The translations under genes and the position numbers were made by a program. Below are positions 19,352 to 31,853 of a DNA stretch of 64,000 nt, one piece after another. Under the pieces are notes generated by a model that ran no database searches, was not told the DNA's origin, and was given only the letters and a program-made list of their open reading frames with translations. The stretch is from assembly GCA_027922465.2 (NCBI GenBank), contig BQMF02000776.1, forward strand, positions 56,034-120,033, read 5' to 3'. Numbering within the stretch: position 1 is the stretch's first letter; every line of letters begins with the position of its first letter. This DNA comes from Turritopsis dohrnii (lineage: Eukaryota > Cnidaria > Hydrozoa > Anthoathecata > Oceaniidae).

Positions 19352-19987
19352 CGTCAATGGCGTTATTTTGAAATTTCCCGCTGTTTTGTAATTTCCTGCT
19401 GATAATTTGTAATTTCCCTTGTTTTCTTTTTTCAACATTCGAATAGTCGATCGCACATGAAATTGGCAACTTTCGAATGTTTAATGTGATTTCACTCGGG
19501 AGATTTCAAAATTTCAAAAAACTGAACTCCGGAAATTTATCCCAAATTTCCCTCTCAAACATGTGATTACCAGTACTAATAAGACAATTGGGCTCTCCAT
19601 GATCGCCATTTATGACCATATGTGAAAGAAAACATAAATACAAATCCGGAGGAGAGCACGGAGAGTACGTACAAAATATGACAAAAAATAACAGTGGTTT
19701 GGTTGAAAGATCTTTCAGGATCAAGTTTCAAATTTCATTTTAAATTTAAATTGATACACACAGAAAACGTTACTATAATTACATAACACAAATAAAAATA
19801 ATGATTATTAATTCCTCAGAATAAAAAGTTATGAGAATTCAGCATGTATCAACACTGCCTTACTTTTAATTAATGTTCGTTTTCATAAAAATTACTATTA
19901 GTAATTTATCATTTTTATCGTAACATTTTCGTCCTTGTATGTGATGTTTAACTTTAATTCATTTATTTTGTTTGTGCTGGCGCTTTA
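19352..19987. other. Host spacer, no gene seen
   Basis: AT-rich sequence with several GAAATTTCCC/GTAATTTCC-type short motifs near 19360-19430, otherwise featureless. It separates the Polinton from the 3' end of the MFS transporter gene. Confidence 0.5.
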
Positions 19988-20486
19988 TCAATACTCCCTG
20001 ACACAAATCCGTGGGTTGCTTAATATCTTTCTCCGGCACAACATTACCACCACACAAATCAAAGCCACGGCAGAGTAAACGCAAGTAAAGAGAACAACAT
20101 GATCAAAAATCAACGGTGAGGTTGACACAGATATCAAAGCTCCTATCCTAGAAAAATTTAATCGAACGCTTTCTGTGAACGACTGAATTCGAGAATCTAC
20201 CAATTTTGCTAAACAAGATATCAAGAAAATTTCATCACTGATAACAATTAAGGCGAAAGATGCACAAAACAACGCCCAAAGCACAATACTTAATGATAAG
20301 ACATTCGGAAAACTTGATAGAACTGCAAATACTGACAAAAGTATACTTAAAGAAAAAGTGGAAAACATTGCCAAGCTAAATAAACTTCTGTCTGATAATG
20401 GCTTAGAAATAAATAAAATTAATAGCAATAAAGCAGCCTTAAAAGGCCGCAAGTCAGCGGCAAATATGCAAAGTATACAAATAGAA
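19988..20486 (-). CDS. MFS transporter, last exon (C-terminal membrane segments)
   Basis: Encodes the last membrane segments of the transporter whose first exon lies at 22525-23561, ending with stop TGA at 19988. A plausible splice acceptor (pyrimidine/T-rich then TTTAG, read on the minus strand) precedes 20486. The exon starts inside a codon and encodes hydrophobic stretches such as ALLLLILFISKPLS, FSLSILLSVFAVLSSF, VLWALFCASFALIVISDEIF and FTCVYSAVALICVVVML. With about 165 residues it complements the roughly 345 of the first exon to a usual MFS length near 510. It was annotated from topology and pairing with exon 1, and the splice phase was not proven. Confidence 0.65.
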
Positions 20487-22524
20487 CTAAACAATTTAAT
20501 CAATCATTTAGCAGATACAATGGCTAAAGTCAGGAGGTTCTGCTACAATTTTATGGAATAGTAATTACTTGTGTGAATCCAGTTAGTTCAAACACCTGTA
20601 AATCTGTACCTGAATACAGTTAAACAGTTTCATAGTAGCTACCAGAGCAAAAAAAAAGAAAAAAAAAAGTGCCTCAACATAAGAAACCCAATATTTTACA
20701 ATATATATATATATATATATATATTATAATATTGCACAATTTGAAGTCAGAACAAAAATTAAGGTTTCATTAAAAATTACCATTAGTACATACCATAATT
20801 CATTATGTTATTGTCTCATTTATATTTAAAATTAGGATTGTAACTGGGTCGCTATCAATAGTAAATGTTTGTTTTTATGTTGACAGACTCTTTCAGAATT
20901 TTTGAGACAAATAATTTGCATGTATTTTTTGATCTTTAAGCAATAATAAACAATTACAAAATATCAATACTGACTCCTCTGTAGCCACTTGCGTTAAGTC
21001 GTTCTCGTCAGGAATAAACAGATTCTTTTCTGTCACATGAATTCTAGATGTTATACATATAAAAGATAAGAAATGCACCCACTTCTGATATTACTCAAAA
21101 GCCCTTCAAAAAATATGTATAAACAATTAAATAGTCAAAAGGTGTCAGTGTATTTTGAGAAATTATGCATTTCTTCTTGAAGAATACCTGTATTATTCAA
21201 ATAAACTTTATGGCATTTTTCTTCAAGGAAAAGATCTTGATTCGTAAAAGGTGGGCTCTCACCAGCAGTAAAATTAATGTTGTGGTAATGGTTTTTGACG
21301 ATTTATGTTTTATGAGAGTAATCGTATAAGTCAGATTTAATAGTTTGATGCTACAAAAGAGTTTTATGAGAGCTTTGACAGGAGCAAAAATAGGTTTACT
21401 TGAAATCAAGATAAGGAATTGCTATAAAAAGGTTGTAAGGTGAATAAACCGTTTTCTATGAGAAAGTCTCAATGAGGTAGCCAATCATTTTTGTAATTCT
21501 GTTTGTTTGCTGTTATAAATGCTGTTATATATATATAATGTATATACATACTTATAAATACTTATAAAATTTATTAAGTGCTAATACACTGTACAAACTG
21601 AAAACGTTTATATTAGATTTAGTGGAAGCACTAAAGCTATTATTAAAACATCTTCATTAATTAAAAGCTTTTCGGCTTATGCCAAATTTGTTTTGTACTG
21701 ATGGCGTAAGCCGAAAAATTTTTAATTAATAAAATTATGTATTTTATCGCTATCGAACATGGCAAATAGTTTGAATTATCTTCATTTCCTAAATCATATT
21801 ACTCATATTAAATGAAAGATTCCCACTGCTGAGACATCACCTCACTACAATCCTCACTTCCAATTTAAAACAGTTCATTGATCTTTAAGTTGCGAAATTG
21901 AAATAAATCTTTCTATATACAGGGTCATAAGGTAAGTTGATTATCAAGTAAGTTTAAAGCAAAAGGTTTTACTCACTTAAATAGATATAATATAACCGTA
22001 ATCAACAATTTCCTAAATCATAAAGCTTTTTTATTATATAAATTTATCACTTAACTGTTTAAAAAAATTGGAAATACGTAACTTCAGAAAATTCTCTGGA
22101 AAGACTTAATTAAGTATGTTTAGCTACTTCGAAATATAAATGGAAAGAATAAAAAGTCTGGAATTAAACAAAAAAGTAAACAATCGTATCAGGTTTCCTG
22201 GAAGAGAAACTGCTGTGCATTAACACCAGGGTAGAAATCCTTCAACTACCTATAATATTTCATCTTAGGCAACCCAAAACAGTATCAAACTTGATTCTAA
22301 TTCAAAATTATACCCTCCTTCTTTAAACAACTCACGTTATAAATACACGTGAAACACCGAAACTTCCCTGCCATTTTGTGCGCTACTCTTACACAGAGAA
22401 AAAATTACGTAGTTCCAAGTCTAGTCTTACACAATAGAAAATCTCTTGTGTCTTACGACAGCTATATGCTATTTTATCTAGCCCGTGAGCATCGAAATTT
22501 TGGAAAAAAAAACAAAAAAAAAAA
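20487..22524 (-). other. Intron of the MFS gene
   Basis: About 2 kb of AT-rich sequence with no convincing extra exon. A minus-strand frame at 20893-21078 contains a hydrophilic stretch (IPDENDLTQVATEES) and could be an alternative exon, but it has no supporting motif. The intron also holds a TA microsatellite (20700-20724) and an inverted repeat (21656-21730). Confidence 0.5.
21656..21730. repeat. Intronic inverted repeat
   Basis: A fold-back of two arms of about 28 bases each (arms contain TTTTCGGCTTATGCCA and TGGCGTAAGCCGAAAA) around a loop of about 17 bases, with few mismatches. It probably is a small fold-back transposon or satellite-like insertion. Confidence 0.6.
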
Positions 22525-23561
22525 ACGTCGATTTTAATAGTCAGCGTGCTAAAGCCGCTGACTAACAAACAACCAACTGCTGATCCGAATATAATGAAAT
22601 TCATTTGAACGGCATTCCATTTCATTACATCAATAACGAGCATTGGAACCCACATATCACATGCAAGAATTATATATCTTGTATATAGCGAAAGAAAGAA
22701 AATCACAGCACAGTCCAAATTTTTCACAAGTTTCAGCCACATACTACATGCATTTTGAACCTGATTTGAAACCAGTAGCGGTTCTTTGTCATTGGATTTT
22801 ATATTGATAGTGTAAGTATCATCACCATTATGGAAAGTGCTCTTGGTAATCTGAATTTGATGTTTGTCCTCTTCGTTTGAATAGTTTTTCACATTATCTT
22901 TAGAACATTCATCTGCACGGAGATTGTATTCTTTGGAAAGATCATGGACTCCAAAATATGAGAGTATCACAGCTAGAATCGCAAAAAATGCCATGTTAAC
23001 ACCTGGCATGTTTTCATAAGTAATGCGCCATGTTCCTAAGTCGAAGTCCACATTTTTGAATATCATAGTTATTCCTGGACCGAGAACTACACCAACGTTG
23101 AATGACATTCCCATTATAGACAACTTTGATGAAAGTTGATCTGAAGTATAGCATCTGGCCAGTTCACCAAATATCACCGCCCTTAATGAATCCGCTGTTC
23201 CAGCAATAGAACGCCCCACGACTACCAGCCATATTGAATGCGGTAAGGCATAAACAATATTTCCAATTGCAAGCACTATATTGCAACATATAAACAATAA
23301 CTTGACGCATTTGATGCGATCTGCTATTCTACCGATTGGAGGTGTTACTATGATCGATACAATCAGATAGCCCATCGATATTATTGCGTAAAAAATCTTC
23401 GGTTGACTAGTTTTGACCACATTTTTTAGATACAACCAAAGCGTTACAATCCACATCGTGTACTCTACACCAATAAGCAATGATTGGAATGCAAAAATAA
23501 TAGTAGTATGTTTTCGTTTACGTTGCCAAGCAGTCAAAGCTTCTGGTGATAAGTTTGCCAT
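22525..23561 (-). CDS. MFS transporter (MFSD8/CLN7-like), first exon
   Basis: Host membrane transporter of the major facilitator superfamily. The start is MANLSPEALTAWQRKRK at 23561. Eight membrane segments are visible in order. Loop 2-3 carries PIGRIADRIK (the MFS motif A position), the fourth segment GRSIAGTADSLRAV, the fifth GVVLGPGITMI, and a hydrophilic loop of about 70 residues separates segments 6 and 7. The arrangement resembles lysosomal MFSD8-type carriers, though the substrate cannot be read from sequence. Coding appears to stop near 22525, where the frame enters a T-rich stretch after ATTAAAATCGAC; the donor is weak. This is the only clear single-copy host gene in the window. Confidence 0.75.
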
Positions 23562-24024
23562 TTGATTCTATTTTGAGTTCGCGTGCTTCCAAGTTCAAAC
23601 GCCGTTCATCTAAAGAATAATACTTTAGTGGGCTTTTTGATATTTCTATGCTACTTATTTATATCTTATGTTCATCTGGCAACAATTAAAGGATTAAAAA
23701 CAATTATATAAAATAATACGATACCATTACCATTTACAAAAGGTAAATATACGACTCTCTAAAATAAAAGTGGTATGCACAACGCGAATTAGTATAATAA
23801 GATTATCTATTAGATCAAAGAACGGAAGAATGCCTTAATTAATAATCCCAAGATTAAAAAAGAAACGAAAAACGATGTTCGTGAACTGTACATTGCAAAC
23901 AAAGTTTAAAACGATGTTTTAAAAGTTAAGCAAAAATTCTTTTATTTCGTCATTTCGTTCTTTTCCATCTTAACCTACTCGAAATTACGTCGGTGAGTTT
24001 TAGTCAAATACGTTAGTACATCTA

Positions 24025-24098
24025 ATGGCGCCGTAGTGTAGTGGTTATCACTCTCAGAATTTATGCGACAGGTCAGGGTTCGATTCCCGCTAGCCATT
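24025..24098 (+). tRNA. Degenerate tRNA-like sequence
   Basis: An A-box TAGTGTAGTGGTTATCA and a B-box GGTTCGATTCCC are at tRNA spacing, followed by CGCTAGCCA. The acceptor stem pairs poorly and the anticodon stem does not form, so it is probably a tRNA pseudogene or the head of a tRNA-derived SINE. Confidence 0.5.
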
Positions 24099-24283
24099 TA
24101 TTTGTTGTAATTACCCTTTGTCATTAATGGTTATTTGAGTATGGTTGTTTGACTATTCTACAATGTCAATGCAACGTCGTTTTCTGACATTTCATCGTTG
24201 CACAACGTCCGTAAACGTCTGTACACCCAGTTAGCACACAGACGTTTTATCAACGTCAGTGACAGATCTAAATAGTGGAGGAG

Positions 24284-26895
24284 CAGGGGCGGATACAGGA
24301 TTTTAAACAAGTATGTCGCGAAGCGAAAAAATTTGATGCGGAGTGGAGCGACGCATGAAATTTTTACAATTTAGCTGGGGGTGTTAGGGGGTGCTGTGAA
24401 CTCCCCAACTGATGAGCTTTTCGAAGATACTGGGAGTATGAATAAGGACGGGATAAGTGCTATAATCAAGCAATCATCATTAAAGTTATTTATACAGAAA
24501 TTTCAAAGTTCCTATAAGAACGCAGCTGGGGCGGGAAGAGACATAAAAAACAACAATGGTTCAGTTTGCCAAGTAATGTTTTTTCTCAGATTGAATCGTC
24601 GCTCTTCTTTCTTCATGTAAATGCCAATAACAACAACAGCATTTGAGTTTTACTCATTCAAAACACATTGAACGGCTAGAAAACATTATAAAATTATATT
24701 ATACACATACACTGAACAAGATGCAAACAGATACATGAACAAGGAAAATTACTTACTAAAGATACAGTGAACAAAGGCTGGGAAGCCACACAAGTCACAC
24801 CACAGCACACTTGACAGACATGTACACAAATGACAACTGACAATACCTTACATTTATACATGATAAGTACACAACATGGTTACCATTTTGACATACATGA
24901 CAACAAAGTACATTTTACAGACCAATATTGAACATGAATATAATACAAAATATATACAAAATACCTAAACAAGAAAAAGACTAAAAATGGGACAAAGCAT
25001 CCTGAGCAGAATCCTGCTGCCTAGCTGTGCCTCAGCTGCCACACTTCATGCTGCAGACAATGAAACCAGCCATGGACAAATTGGAAATCATAACACATGT
25101 GAATGAATCGAAATGACAAAGTTTCATAAACCAAACCATGCATGAATGGACTCCTCAAAAGGATATGATCATTCTTGCATATTCAGTAACCGATCAAATG
25201 ACCAAAAAATGGCAAAAAGAAAATTTAAATGCATGATAGAAGAACACAAGTTAACTTCAATGATTATGCAGAAGCAATGTATAAACAAGCAAAGTGATGA
25301 GACTCAGAGTGACTCCAGTCACTATGGATATGTGTTATGACAAAATTACGGATAGATGAATGGGATAAACATAATGCTAAAATGTAACCTACACACGTAA
25401 ACATGCTAGAATGAGAATTGAATTGATGATAAAAACAATGGATGATCGGAATAGTAAGAAGCATTCAAGAACATGTCAATGGCTGTGAGAACTCTCAAAT
25501 CAACCTCTAAGGAGTTATCACCCACAAAACAAATTGAAAGAGAACTAAATAAACAGTTTCCAGTGCCATTGGATCTATAAAAAAACATGAAAAGGAATAA
25601 ACTGTATGTTTCAGATCCCCTTCAGATCTTTTCTTTTACATCTTGTTTACCTTTATTTTCAATAAGGAGAAGCCATATAAGTTCTCATGAAATAACTCAA
25701 AATCAAAACTAATGGACTATGACCACAAAACATGCCACAAAAATGAAAGTAATTTGAAGAATGTTTATCACCTTAGGTAGGTAGGATAACTGGCAAACCA
25801 AAAACCAAAATATTTTACCTCAAGGCAATCCAAACATGCTCTTCGTCTTCCTTTAAATTATTTGGGAGGTAAGACTCAGCAGAAACATTTCTATGTAGTT
25901 GACCAGAAACAACTTTTTGGTATAAACCAGCATTAGATGATAAGGACGAATATTCCCGCACTTTTTTCTCTAAAAAGGACTGCCAATTCTTTAAACATAA
26001 AATATCGTTTCGTTCGCACAAATTCCTAACTGTTCCAAACAGTTCCATGGCTGAAAAGGACCAACGTGCTCCAAAAAACCTTTTTTCACGAGCGAGAGGG
26101 TCGCACTTTTTACGGGGGTTATCAAAGTAAGGTGGGTAAGAAAGAATAAGATATTTTGATTTTACATTTAGGTAGTATAAATTATTTCATCAATTTCAGA
26201 GCTTAACGTTTTCGAAAATAACAAGGAAATAGAAGAACAACCTAGAAGATCAGCAAACCATACACCAGTTTCACTTGACATAATTGTCATTACCCCCAGT
26301 TTATTTTCGACTAACTTGGCCTGATGAATGTTTCACGGGGGTAAAACATTCAATATCACCTAGGAGGGAGCTAGAACACAGCTTCCATTTTGGTGGAAAA
26401 ATCCAATTTTTGAAATAAAAGCTTCTCAGTTTTTATGAATATTTGATCACAAGATTTTTGTTGTCAATGGTTCTCTTTATTGCCTGTTCCAAGGGTATTA
26501 TAAATGTCATTACCCACGTTTTTTTTAGACATACTTTGACATACTTGTTTCAGTTTTGACGATCACCGGATAATGTCGGCCCATATTTCTCCCCTTGACA
26601 AAAAACGCTCGACATACTTCGGCAAACGGTAATATATACATAGGGGGTGCGTAATAGACATTCAGCAATATAAATCGCCGGTTATTTCCAGCTCTGAACC
26701 CCCTGCTCCCTTTTTATTGGAAGTTAGTCGAGAGCCCCGGGAAAATAATATTTCCTTTGAACGCCAGTTTCACACACCGCGTAGAAGACCGACCTGAAAA
26801 ATGAAATCTACGATGATGATTATTTCAAAAGTGTATTTCAGCAAGAAACAAGTATGTCGACCGGACTAACTTGACATACCCTGGATCCGCCCCTG
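24284..26895. mobile_element. hAT-like DNA transposon remnant
   Basis: The ends CAGGGGCGGAT (24284) and ATCCGCCCCTG (26895) are inverted repeats of the type seen in many hAT elements and their MITEs, and both ends also share AAGTATGTCG. The flanks share AGGAG at both sides, shorter than the canonical 8-bp hAT duplication. No full transposase is readable. One possible exon lies at 25818-26048. The rest of the 2.6 kb has no convincing frame. Confidence 0.6.
25818..26048 (-). CDS. Candidate exon inside the hAT-like element
   Basis: Seventy-seven residues from an ATG at 26048 to a GTAAAA splice-donor-like sequence just after TTGAG at about 25818. The sequence is hydrophilic and mostly helical with no motif I recognise. 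It could be a first exon of a transposon gene or of a captured host gene. No matching downstream exon was identified. Confidence 0.3.
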
Positions 26896-26912
26896 AGGAG
26901 TCCCATATATCC

Positions 26913-26930
26913 CTAACCCTAACCCTAACA
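26913..26930. repeat. Short telomere-type repeat (CCCTAA x3)
   Basis: Three CCCTAA hexamers sit between the hAT-like end and the 28S pseudogene. The run is too short to be more than an internal telomeric scrap, but it is the same hexamer as the longer tract at 44250-44309. Confidence 0.6.
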
Positions 26931-26969
26931 GGACAAACATCAAATTCAGATTACCAAGAGCACTTTCCA

Positions 26970-27213
26970 CTGTCAGGTTGGGATTTTGGCTGAAATGATA
27001 ACGCAGGTGTCCTAAGGTGAGCTCAATGAGAACGGAAATCTCATGTAGAACAAAAGGGTAAAAGCTCACTTGATTTTGATTTTCAGTATGAATACAAACT
27101 GTGAAAGCATGACCTATCGATTCTTTAGTCTTTAAAAGTTTTAAGCTAGAGGTGTCAGAAAAATTACCACAGGGATAACTGGCCTGTGGCAGCCAAGCGT
27201 TCATAGAGACGTT

Positions 27214-27258
<45 letters not shown>

Positions 27259-27293
27259 GAATTCACCAAGTGTTGGATTGTTCAGCCACTAAT

Positions 27294-27348
<55 letters not shown>

Positions 27349-27640
27349 ATGAAGTGTTTGCACTTGCTTGAAAAAGCAACGATAATTACCTCTGGTAAAT
27401 CTTAGGCGAACGAAATAGGGCGGCTGAGTCCCAATGTACCTATTCGGAGAAAAACCGTTGAGGTGCTGCAAATTCTAAAATTTCCAGAGATAAATCGTAT
27501 GCACGTGGTATTGTAAAAAATAGGGTAGCCTCTGTGCTACGATCTTCTGAGATTAAGCCTCTGCTCAACAGATTTGTCATAAACAGTTTAAGCTGTCTCC
27601 GAAGCGGAAGGACGTTTTGTGAAAATTATTAGCTGATCAC
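26970..27640 (+). rRNA. 28S rRNA 3' fragment (pseudogene)
   Basis: The sequence reads as the 3' domain of eukaryotic 28S rRNA. Recognisable blocks include AACGCAGGTGTCCTAAGGTG, TTACCACAGGGATAACTGG, GATCCTTCGATGTCGGCTC and GAGACAGGTTAGTTTTACC. It starts abruptly, carries base changes at normally conserved places and a short deletion near its 5' edge, and ends close to the true 28S 3' terminus. It is not in an rDNA repeat context. A LINE coding region begins about 30 bp downstream on the same strand. Confidence 0.88.
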
Positions 27641-27670
27641 CTTTTTTGTGAAATTCTTGTTTGTTTTATT

Positions 27671-28980
27671 ATGGAAATGGAAAGAAGAATGAGAAGCTTG
27701 ACTGATACAGTGAGTATCAAACAGAGTGAAAACTTTATAGACGCTATGTTTATCGAAGGAACAGTCAAGAAATGTTTTGATGAATTTTCTACAATTTTCC
27801 TTGACAAAATAAAAGGATATGTTGACGAAGCTGCTCGTAGTAAAAAATCCACTTATGATGAAAACATTTTATTTGGTGATACTGATGTTAATTTGCTATC
27901 CAGACTCAATAGTGAAGTTTGTTTTCAGAAGAGATGAAAAATAAAAACAAAATTATCAAATTCTGCTTTCTGACAGAAATCACACATACTCCTCTTACAC
28001 ACAAGACTCATCAAAACAAACAGAAAAATCAGCTGAAACTTTTATAAACCGTTTTAAATCTCCCAAGAGGCACGTACGATCGATGAGAAACCAATTATCT
28101 GATTAATACAATTTTACACATACAGTTTGTTTCAAGAAAGTGACAGCAAGAATTATAACCGCATATATGTCAATAAATTCTGATCATTGGATGATAATTT
28201 TTATATTATAGAAAACCTTATTTTTTCCTCTTTCCAATGATGTATTTTTTTTTCGAAATTGGAAAAATAGAAAAAGAGAAAATCCAAGAAACAACTCCAG
28301 AAAAACTCAATGGGACACTTTTTTTACCTTTTAATCAGACTTTCAATAATGAGGATGATGATAATAACGACGAAATAATTAATGACAACAGAAATGAAAG
28401 GAACACTCGACAACAAAGAAACAATAGCGTGACTTCCCAAAACAAGAAAAAGAAACACGATAATAAAACACATGATAATAAAAAGGATGAACCAAAAAGA
28501 GTTGTTTCAATTATTGGTGATTCCATGATTAAATGTATTCAAGGAAGGAAACTTTCCTCTAACAAACACTTTTTAGTTGCTAAACATTTTTCCGGGGCAA
28601 AGACGAAATGCATGCAGCACTATGCACTACCGACAATCGAGCGAAACCTTGACGAGTGAATCATTCACTATGGTACCAATGACTTGAAATCTGATACCTC
28701 AGCTCACCGAAAAGCTCTGGATATTGTGAACCTATCCCAGCTCGCAAACGCTGAAACTACAGTAGTTTTCTCAAGTCCGGGTCACCGGAATGATGAACTC
28801 GATTCAAAAGTTAATGAGGTTAATACTGAACTCGAAAAGTTGTGTCTAGAAAGAAACATCGGTTTCATAAACAATGACAACATTAAACCTGACCAACATC
28901 TCAACAACAGTCGAATCCACTTAAACAAACAAGGCACCGAATTGCTAACAAAAAACTTCATCAATCATCTCAACTGCTGA
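27671..28980 (+). pseudogene. LINE ORF1 with SGNH-hydrolase (esterase) domain
   Basis: Begins MEMERRMRSLTDTVS and, after a frame change near 27930, an Asn/Lys-rich linker and a second readable block from 28237, shows esterase landmarks. These are VVSIIGDSMIK (block I, Ser of GDS), YGTND (block III) after a TGA stop at 28657-28659, and IHLNKQG (block V Asp/His region). ORF1 esterase domains are typical of CR1/L2-group LINEs. Confidence 0.7.
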
Positions 28981-29040
28981 CAACCAAAAACCGTATCTAG
29001 TCGTCGGATCCAACCCGGCTTACCTCAACATGAAATTGAA

Positions 29041-29765
29041 TTGAGAGCATTGAAACTTGCCAATAAAGAAAGACTTTTGATATCTTATCTGAACATAAAC
29101 TCAATTAGGAACAAATTAGATGATGCCAAAAGTTTCTCCAACTTTATCGACGTACTCTGTATAAGTGAAACTTGATCAGTCCTACACAACCTCATCCTTC
29201 TTACTTGATAATTTTAAAAAACTTTACCGAAAGGATCTGACAGATAATAGTGGTGGACTGCTTGTATACGTAAAATCACACATCTCATCACGAGAACTGA
29301 AATGTCCTAATCTCTCCACTGATATTGAATGTATTGCATTAGAGCTGAACATCAGAACGACAAAATGGCTTGTTCTTAGTGTGTATCGAAATCCTAGAAA
29401 CATAAGCCTTACCTACTGTCTTTATCAGATATCTAGCATTATTGATAGCTTCTCTAACTACAAAAACATTCTGATACTTGGTGACTTCTTATATCGTGGA
29501 ATGAATACCTCCCAATGCTATCGAAACTACTCATGATGAATAGTCTAACATCATTCTAAAATATGAAAATCACCCTAGTGTGCTGAAAATAAAGGAAAAT
29601 GTCGACGCCCACCAATTTCAATTCACCCCTGTATCTGAAAATGATGTTGAGAAAATCATACAAAGTTTAAATCCAAAGAAAAGTGTTCATGGCAATATTC
29701 AAATAAAGTTCTTGAAACTTGCTAAGCTAACCATCGTACCTTGGTTAACAGTATTTACTAGCATG
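29041..29765 (+). pseudogene. LINE ORF2 fragment (endonuclease and start of reverse transcriptase)
   Basis: Endonuclease landmarks are LNINSIRNKLDD, CISET (the catalytic Glu region), GGLLVYVKS and NILILGDF. A large internal deletion follows, then VSENDVEKIIQSLNPKKS, the usual entry to the reverse transcriptase domain, after which the frame stops. Several frame changes rule out activity. Confidence 0.7.
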
Positions 29766-30419
29766 TAGCTTTAGCTAAAAATGCCCCCGCGCTCAGGCTT
29801 TCCAATTTTTACACACAGCAAGCTATACATTAAAAAAGAAAACTTTCCGCCCAAACATTTTGTAATTTAAGGATTTTTGTAAAAATGTTTTTGGTTGATT
29901 AGTGGCATACTTTAAATATTTCGACAAAGCCAGTCTTTTATGTATGGCAAACAATACACAATATTTCAAATACAAATCGTGATCAAAGTATCTGTATGCA
30001 GTGAAGAAAGAGCGTGCCGAAAATCAAATATTTAAGTGTAAATTCTTAAGTTTTACAAGACAACGAATTATTTAATGAGCAGTGTAACCTTGTGGCATAG
30101 TGTAGCGGTGGCGACACTAACTGGAAATATGCAAACCAAACAGATGTACTTACGCAGCTGAAAAGCTACATAAAACTTTGTTACTTTTTGCTATCTCTTA
30201 GACCTAATTCACATTAAATGCTAATATACTTTTTAAAACGTGTAAATAAGGCTTAACAAGTAATATCAGAAAGTATTGCTACAAACAAAAGAAATGTGTG
30301 AACTGCAACCATGGATACGTATCTTATAATCAAAATAAGATTTTGTTAAAGAAATTTTGTAAGAACCAAAAGAAAAAAAAAACTTTTTTGAAAAAAAAAT
30401 TAAAGCGAAAAATCCATTA

Positions 30420-30877
30420 CACGCTTTTTTTTTTATAAGAACCAGTAAAATCTGACCTAAGGCTGGCTGTTCTTATTTTTGGAGCCTTTTTCAGCCTGAA
30501 TTGTTCTTATTTTGTTCTTTGCTTTAAGAACACAGTTTCAAATTTCAGCCTCATTTTGTTCTTCTTATTTATGGAACTTCCAGTAAAATAGAAATATTTT
30601 TTAAAAACAACTGGCAAAAAGTATGGTTGCTGTTCGGTAATGACCCATTCGCACATTTATTGCAGGTGAAAAAAACCCAATAACCTTCTAAACCATTTAC
30701 CAATGAGAGAATTCACATCATGAACTGTTCTTATTTTCCAAGAAAATTCAGGCTCAGGCTGTTCTTAATTTTTGGAACAATGATTTGAGCCTCGGGTTGT
30801 TCTTATTTTGTTCTTATTTTTTGGCCAAATCTGAGGCTCGTGTTCTTATAAAATTGTTCTTATAAAAAAAAAGTGTG
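30420..30877. mobile_element. MITE with CACAC/CACG...TTTTTATAAGAAC termini
   Basis: Inverted ends CACGCTTTTTTTTTTATAAG and (reverse complement of the right end) CACACTTTTTTTTTATAAGA are flanked by TA on both sides (30418-30419, 30878-30879). The interior is built from repeats of TGTTCTTATTTT-like sequence. A related element sits at 46227-46628. Confidence 0.7.
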
Positions 30878-31035
30878 TAGTAGAAAACATTTCAAGCGGT
30901 TCGAGGTTTGATTCAAAATAAAAAGTATATAGCAAAGATTTAAAAGGGCTAAAACATCCATAGCTATATATATATACAAAAATAAAATGCATGGTTGATA
31001 AAATTTCAGAAAATAACAGCCAGTGAATAATTACT

Positions 31036-31140
31036 ATATTAAAAACACATGTTAAAAATTCCACTTAAACATACAAAGCTTTTCGTAAGACACAGGCTTA
31101 CATTATCAAGTTAGATTCTTTTAACATGTGTTTTTAATAT
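31036..31140. repeat. Fold-back insertion with 22-bp perfect arms
   Basis: Arms 31036-31057 and 31119-31140 are perfect reverse complements (ATATTAAAAACACATG and its complement). The surrounding GATAAAATTTCAG occurs on both sides of the insertion, so the fold-back arrived with a duplication of the dispersed-repeat sequence. Confidence 0.6.
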
Positions 31141-31340
31141 GATAAAATTTCAGATTTTAAGCTGTGCTTCAAAATCCTTGTCGTTACCTTTACGAAAACA
31201 ACACAAAAGTAATATGAAAAATTGTAGTCTTAGCAGACGAACTTTCTAAATAACACACTATAATATAGTAGTAAATTAGGAGAAAGATACGAAAAACATT
31301 CTGTCTCCAACTTACAGTACCAAGCAAAGTCAGCTAATAA

Positions 31341-31853
31341 TTGTATTCCACCGTGTAACGTCAACACGAAAGTTGGAAGATGATGATGATGATGAAGAAC
31401 AAAATCGGAACTGACATTCGCCTATCACTACTATGCCTCCTCGATCGCTTACGCTCGCTGCGGGGGCAATTAATGACTAGCCGCCAAGGCGGCGTCGCTC
31501 GCCGCCCATGTTCAGCCTGCGTTGTATCATAACCTGCTCCAAATTATTGAACTTATACCAGCGATAAGACTTCCTTTGCTGCTGGCTTTATCGCTTGATA
31601 AAGCTCGTTTGCACGTGAAGAGAAGTACGTTCCTGGTGTTTCAAATCTTGCATGTTCTTAACTCAGCCGTTCATTGTTGCGGTCGCATTTAAAATGCTAG
31701 TAGGCATTCCGAACGTGAACTTCACGTGGTTTTTATTTACGATTTTAAACCAATCAAATATCAGTTTAACAACAAACTCAAAACGCAGAGAGAAAAAACT
31801 TTTCAACTTATTATTAGATTTCGCTAAGCGAAAGATATTGGTTTCGGCGGCGT

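Larger units (their letters stand above)
27671..29765 (+). mobile_element. Non-LTR retrotransposon (CR1/L2-like), truncated
   Basis: The order is an ORF1 with an SGNH-esterase domain, an endonuclease and the beginning of reverse transcriptase, all on the plus strand and all interrupted. The 3' part (most of the reverse transcriptase and the 3' UTR) is absent, as the sequence passes directly into a dispersed repeat. The 5' edge abuts the 28S pseudogene. Confidence 0.75.
29759..31340 (+). repeat. Dispersed repeat family, copy B (interrupted twice)
   Basis: Collinear with 1538-2690. It is broken by a 458-bp TA-flanked MITE (30420-30877) and by a 105-bp fold-back (31036-31140). Its left edge directly follows the truncated LINE. 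Confidence 0.65.

Noticed and set aside
26866..27249. 127-codon minus-strand frame
   Set aside because: Antisense of the 28S fragment, a common source of false proteins.
26970..27640. Functional 28S rRNA gene
   Set aside because: Only the 3' domain is present, with changes at normally invariant positions and no 18S/5.8S or spacer context.
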